Positions 6,140-7,824 of a stretch of DNA of 7,824 nucleotides are shown one piece after another. Below the pieces are notes generated by a model, which did not search any database, was not told where the DNA came from, and saw only the letters and a list, made by a program, of their open reading frames with translations. This stretch comes from Ahrensia sp. (lineage in GTDB: Bacteria > Pseudomonadota > Alphaproteobacteria > Rhizobiales > Rhizobiaceae). Position numbers and translations under genes: made by a program. The stretch covers positions 1 through 7,824 of the forward strand of contig QILU01000056.1 in NCBI GenBank assembly GCA_003233475.1, read 5' to 3'. The stretch's first letter is position 1. Each line of letters starts with the position of its first letter.

Positions 6140-6178
6140 GCAAATGACAACTATGCGGAAGCACGTCTCGCAGCGTAA
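6140..6178 (+). other. tmRNA tag reading frame
   Basis: From the resume codon GCA (6140-6142) the frame reads ANDNYAEARLAA and stops at TAA (6176-6178). With the alanine carried by tmRNA itself the added tag is AANDNYAEARLAA. The AANDN start matches the alphaproteobacterial tag type, with the element recognised by SspB near its beginning and the LAA end recognised by ClpX. AGTAGTT just before the resume codon corresponds to the resume-site region. Confidence 0.95.
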
Positions 6179-6233
6179 GCTGTGCGATGTCTTCAAATTA
6201 ACTCCTGGCGGTTCGCACTGCTAGGCGGGGTCC

Positions 6234-6270
6234 GGAGGCACCTGGCAACAGAAGCCTCCACCATTTTTTT
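6234..6270 (+). terminator. Terminator of ssrA
   Basis: GGAGGC (6234-6239) pairs with GCCTCC (6254-6259). Inside, CTG-GCAA-CAG (6242-6251) forms an upper stem closed by a GNRA tetraloop. After ACCA a run of seven Ts (6264-6270) completes a rho-independent terminator. The hairpin is probably also the 3' end of the mature coding piece. Confidence 0.85.
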
Positions 6271-6374
6271 CGCAATTGAGCTAATTTTGTTGTTTTTTAT
6301 CCCGCTTCCTTCTTTTCTGCATGGTAGGCTTGTTTATAGTTATCCTAAACCGAGTCGAGAAAAGCCGCTCTTTT

Positions 6375-7028
6375 ATGCCTGACACACCAAAAACACCTGA
6401 AGTCGAAGACCTGATCCGTTATGATATTCTGGCGCAGGAAGCGCTTCGCGGCGTGGTCAAGAAAGTACTGCAGGAAGTGGCCCGCACCGGCCTTCCCGGT
6501 GAGCACCATTTTTATGTTACTTTCGACACCAATTTTTCCGGCGTTCATATGTCCAGCCGGATGAAGGAAAAATACCCCGAAGAAATAACGATTGTCGTCC
6601 AACATCAATATTGGGACCTGGAAACCAGCGACAATGGATTTTCTATTGGCCTTTCCTTCGATAACATACCTGAAACCATGCGGGTTCCCTTCGCTGCCAT
6701 TCGCGGGTTCTTTGATCCGGCGGTTCAATTTGGGCTGCAATTTGATGCCAATGAGGCTGATACCGGGGCAGATGAAGCGGATAATGTCAGCGCCCTGCCC
6801 GCACCGGCGAAAGTCGAGCAAATCACCTCGGCAAAAGCGGATAAAAAGCCCAAACCAGTGGCAAAATCAAAATTAGATAAAAAACCCAAAAGCCAGAAGA
6901 AAGTGAAAGGAAAGGCAAAGACCAAAAAAGATAAATCGAGTGAACAAACCGCAGATGATGCTAAAAAGAACGAAAATGCCGCTGCTTCCGCTGACGTGGT
7001 TTCACTGGACGCTTTTCGCAAAAAATAG
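6375..7028 (+). CDS. sspB: SspB-family ClpXP adaptor (alphaproteobacterial type)
   Basis: SspB binds the ssrA tag and hands tagged proteins to the ClpXP protease. The 217-residue product has an N-terminal substrate-binding core (about 1-127), with LIRYDILAQEALRGVVKKVL, HHFYVTFDTNFSGV, EITIVVQHQYWDL and the closing FFDPAVQFGLQFD. A long flexible linker (about 128-207), very rich in Lys, Ala and Asp, follows, and then the C-terminal ClpX-binding tail VVSLDAFRKK. The core-linker-tail layout is that of Caulobacter-type SspB. I chose the ATG at 6375 because the family begins just ahead of the DLIRYD motif. An ATG at 6321 adds 18 untypical residues. Neither start has a good ribosome binding site. 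The gene directly follows ssrA, so the tag and its reader are adjacent. The RHH gene follows 9 nt later. Confidence 0.95.
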   Translation: MPDTPKTPEVEDLIRYDILAQEALRGVVKKVLQEVARTGLPGEHHFYVTFDTNFSGVHMSSRMKEKYPEEITIVVQHQYWDLETSDNGFSIGLSFDNIPETMRVPFAAIRGFFDPAVQFGLQFDANEADTGADEADNVSALPAPAKVEQITSAKADKKPKPVAKSKLDKKPKSQKKVKGKAKTKKDKSSEQTADDAKKNENAAASADVVSLDAFRKK

Positions 7029-7037
7029 CCCTTTAAT

Positions 7038-7256
7038 GTGAACAAGCACTCCGTTTCAATTCGTGGACACCCCACCTCATTTTCATTGGAGGATGATTTT
7101 TGGAGGGAACTCAAGCAAATAGCCGCAGAGCAAAATATTTCAATTTCCCGGCTTGTCACCCGGATTGATGCAAAAAGAGCCCCGGACGAAAACCTCTCTT
7201 CAGCCCTGCGCCTTTATATTTTGCGCACTCTAAAAAGCCGATTGCCACAGGATTAA
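7038..7256 (+). CDS. Small ribbon-helix-helix domain protein
   Basis: This 72-residue protein resembles the RHH_4-type ribbon-helix-helix family of alphaproteobacteria. A beta strand with HSVSIRGHPTSFSLEDDFW (about residues 4-22) is followed by helix ELKQIAAEQNISISRLVTRID and a C-terminal LSSALRLYILRTLKSR helix. Such proteins are presumed DNA-binding dimers; the target is unknown. The only possible start is the GTG at 7038, nine bases after the sspB stop and in the same frame, as an ATG at 7036 is followed at once by TGA. There is no recognisable ribosome binding site, so translation probably depends on sspB. It converges on the AsmA-like gene with a 15-bp gap and no visible terminator. Confidence 0.85.
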   Translation: MNKHSVSIRGHPTSFSLEDDFWRELKQIAAEQNISISRLVTRIDAKRAPDENLSSALRLYILRTLKSRLPQD

Positions 7257-7271
7257 GATTAGGAACACGGT

Positions 7272-7824
7272 CTAACCCTCCGGTTCTATTGTTATTTCCT
7301 CATCAGTGGAGTTCTCTTGCAATCTACGGACGGCTTCCTCGGCTCTTTGCCGTAATTCATCAACTTGCTTTTGACGCCTGGCTCTTTTTTCCGCTTCAAC
7401 TTGTTTTTCCAACGCGACCTGCTTTTCGGCAGCTTTGATTTCTTGATCTAACCGCAGATTTTCCTTATCCAGCAGTTCTTGCCGCTCATGTTCCAGTTCG
7501 ATCTTACGTTTCAACTCTATTGCAGCAATTCGCTCCGCTTCTTCTTTCAGCACATAAAGACGCGCCGTGCGCTGCAACCGTTGCCGTTCCAGAATTTGAG
7601 CCTGCTGGGATTCAAAATCGCGTTGACGGCGCTCATTCAATCGCATGCCCAGATAGGTAGAGAACAAGCCGGCATCCTGCGTCTTCTTCATGGCCCCCGG
7701 CTTGCCCTCAAATTGCAGGAAAAATTCTGGCGCAGCTCCAATAACGGCCTCTTTTCCGGCAGCAAACATTATACGCGCATCAAGTTCCGCCCTGCCCTCA
7801 ATCACGTCATAGCGCGCATTTCCG
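7272..7824 (-). CDS. C-terminal part of a probable AsmA-family protein (5' end outside window)
   Basis: The minus-strand frame is open to the right edge, so only the last 183 residues are seen. A GTG at 7805 is merely an internal codon. The visible N-terminal portion (GNARYDVIEGRAELDARIMF, then VIGAAPEFFLQFEGKPG and DAGLFSTYLGMRLNERRQRDFE) resembles the end of AsmA-type proteins, inner-membrane-anchored periplasmic proteins linked to envelope lipid transport and outer-membrane assembly. In alphaproteobacterial members a similar x-x-YL-x-RxxERxxRxxE segment leads into a charged helix. From about residue 60 to 170 the sequence is a long Glu/Lys/Arg/Gln-rich coiled coil, ending in an acidic tail (EEITIEPEG). 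Confident: C-terminus of a larger protein with a coiled coil. Less sure: the AsmA assignment, because the diagnostic N-terminus is missing. Confidence 0.6.
   Translation of the reverse strand, partial: GNARYDVIEGRAELDARIMFAAGKEAVIGAAPEFFLQFEGKPGAMKKTQDAGLFSTYLGMRLNERRQRDFESQQAQILERQRLQRTARLYVLKEEAERIAAIELKRKIELEHERQELLDKENLRLDQEIKAAEKQVALEKQVEAEKRARRQKQVDELRQRAEEAVRRLQENSTDEEITIEPEG

Larger units (their letters stand above)
5941..6262 (+). ncRNA. ssrA: tmRNA, two-piece (circularly permuted) alphaproteobacterial form
   Basis: tmRNA rescues stalled ribosomes and appends a degradation tag. Here the 3' part comes first. The acceptor piece (about 5941-6022) opens with a hairpin GTCGGG-GCAA-CCCGAC (5941-5956), then a T arm (stem CCGGG/CCCGG, 5995-5999 with 6007-6011), the strand CGCCTCC (6012-6018) and an encoded ACCA (6019-6022). 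The coding piece begins at GGGGGCG (6055-6061), which pairs with 6012-6018 to make the 7-bp acceptor stem (one G-U), followed by the D-loop-like GAAATAGGATCGACG. TGTAAAG (6080-6086) can pair with CTTTGTA (5973-5979), two G-U pairs included, joining the two pieces as helix 2. The tag frame is at 6140-6178. The 3' end is near the hairpin ending at 6259. Exact mature ends are inferred. It lies directly upstream of sspB. Confidence 0.95.

Noticed and set aside
5912..6196. 94- and 64-residue minus-strand open frames
   Set aside because: They run antisense through the tmRNA gene, whose structure explains the sequence.
6321..6374. 18-residue upstream extension of SspB from the ATG at 6321
   Set aside because: The hydrophobic extension is untypical of a cytoplasmic adaptor, has no ribosome binding site, and the family normally starts near the ATG at 6375.
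6345..6821. 158-residue minus-strand open frame
   Set aside because: Antisense shadow of sspB with no recognisable features.
6725..7159. 144-residue minus-strand open frame
   Set aside because: Antisense to the Lys/Ala-rich linker of SspB and the RHH gene; its Phe/Ser/Leu-rich composition is the complement of AAA/GCN codons and not a real membrane protein.

Overview
The window looks like chromosomal DNA from an alphaproteobacterium of moderate GC content. The strongest evidence is a circularly permuted (two-piece) ssrA gene, followed directly by an alphaproteobacterial-type sspB with its C-terminal ClpX-binding tail. The thyA-folA-hflK-hflC order, two DUF2853 genes, a short RHH_4-type protein and an AsmA-like C-terminus fit the same group. 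I cannot place the order or genus. There is no insertion sequence, phage gene, CRISPR array or tRNA, and no gene-free stretch over 300 bases.

Left part (1-3368, minus strand): thyA, folA, hflK and hflC are read leftwards. ThyA makes dTMP and releases dihydrofolate, which FolA reduces, so the first pair is one metabolic unit. The folA ribosome binding site overlaps the thyA stop. HflK and HflC form the membrane prohibitin-like complex that controls FtsH. They are joined by a TAATG overlap and have their own strong promoter in the folA-hflK gap. hflC runs off the left edge.

Middle (3443-4832): a TetR-family repressor gene is divergent from an HD-domain hydrolase resembling cyanamide hydratases. 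Between the two start codons lies a perfect 26-bp palindrome overlapping candidate promoters on both strands, a compact repressor/operator/enzyme unit.

Right-centre (5032-5759): two DUF2853 paralogues converge on a shared bidirectional terminator. The minus-strand copy is cysteine-rich.

Right (5941-7256): ssrA encodes a tmRNA whose acceptor piece precedes its coding piece. The tag reads ANDNYAEARLAA. It is followed by sspB, the adaptor that delivers ssrA-tagged proteins to ClpXP, so the tag maker and tag reader are neighbours. A small ribbon-helix-helix gene follows sspB by 9 nt. Converging from the right edge is the C-terminal part of a probable AsmA-family protein with a long charged coiled coil.

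Most of this is conserved housekeeping sequence. The least explained items are the palindrome-controlled HD enzyme, the cysteine-rich DUF2853 copy, the possible heat-shock character of the hflK promoter, and the in-frame sspB/RHH junction.
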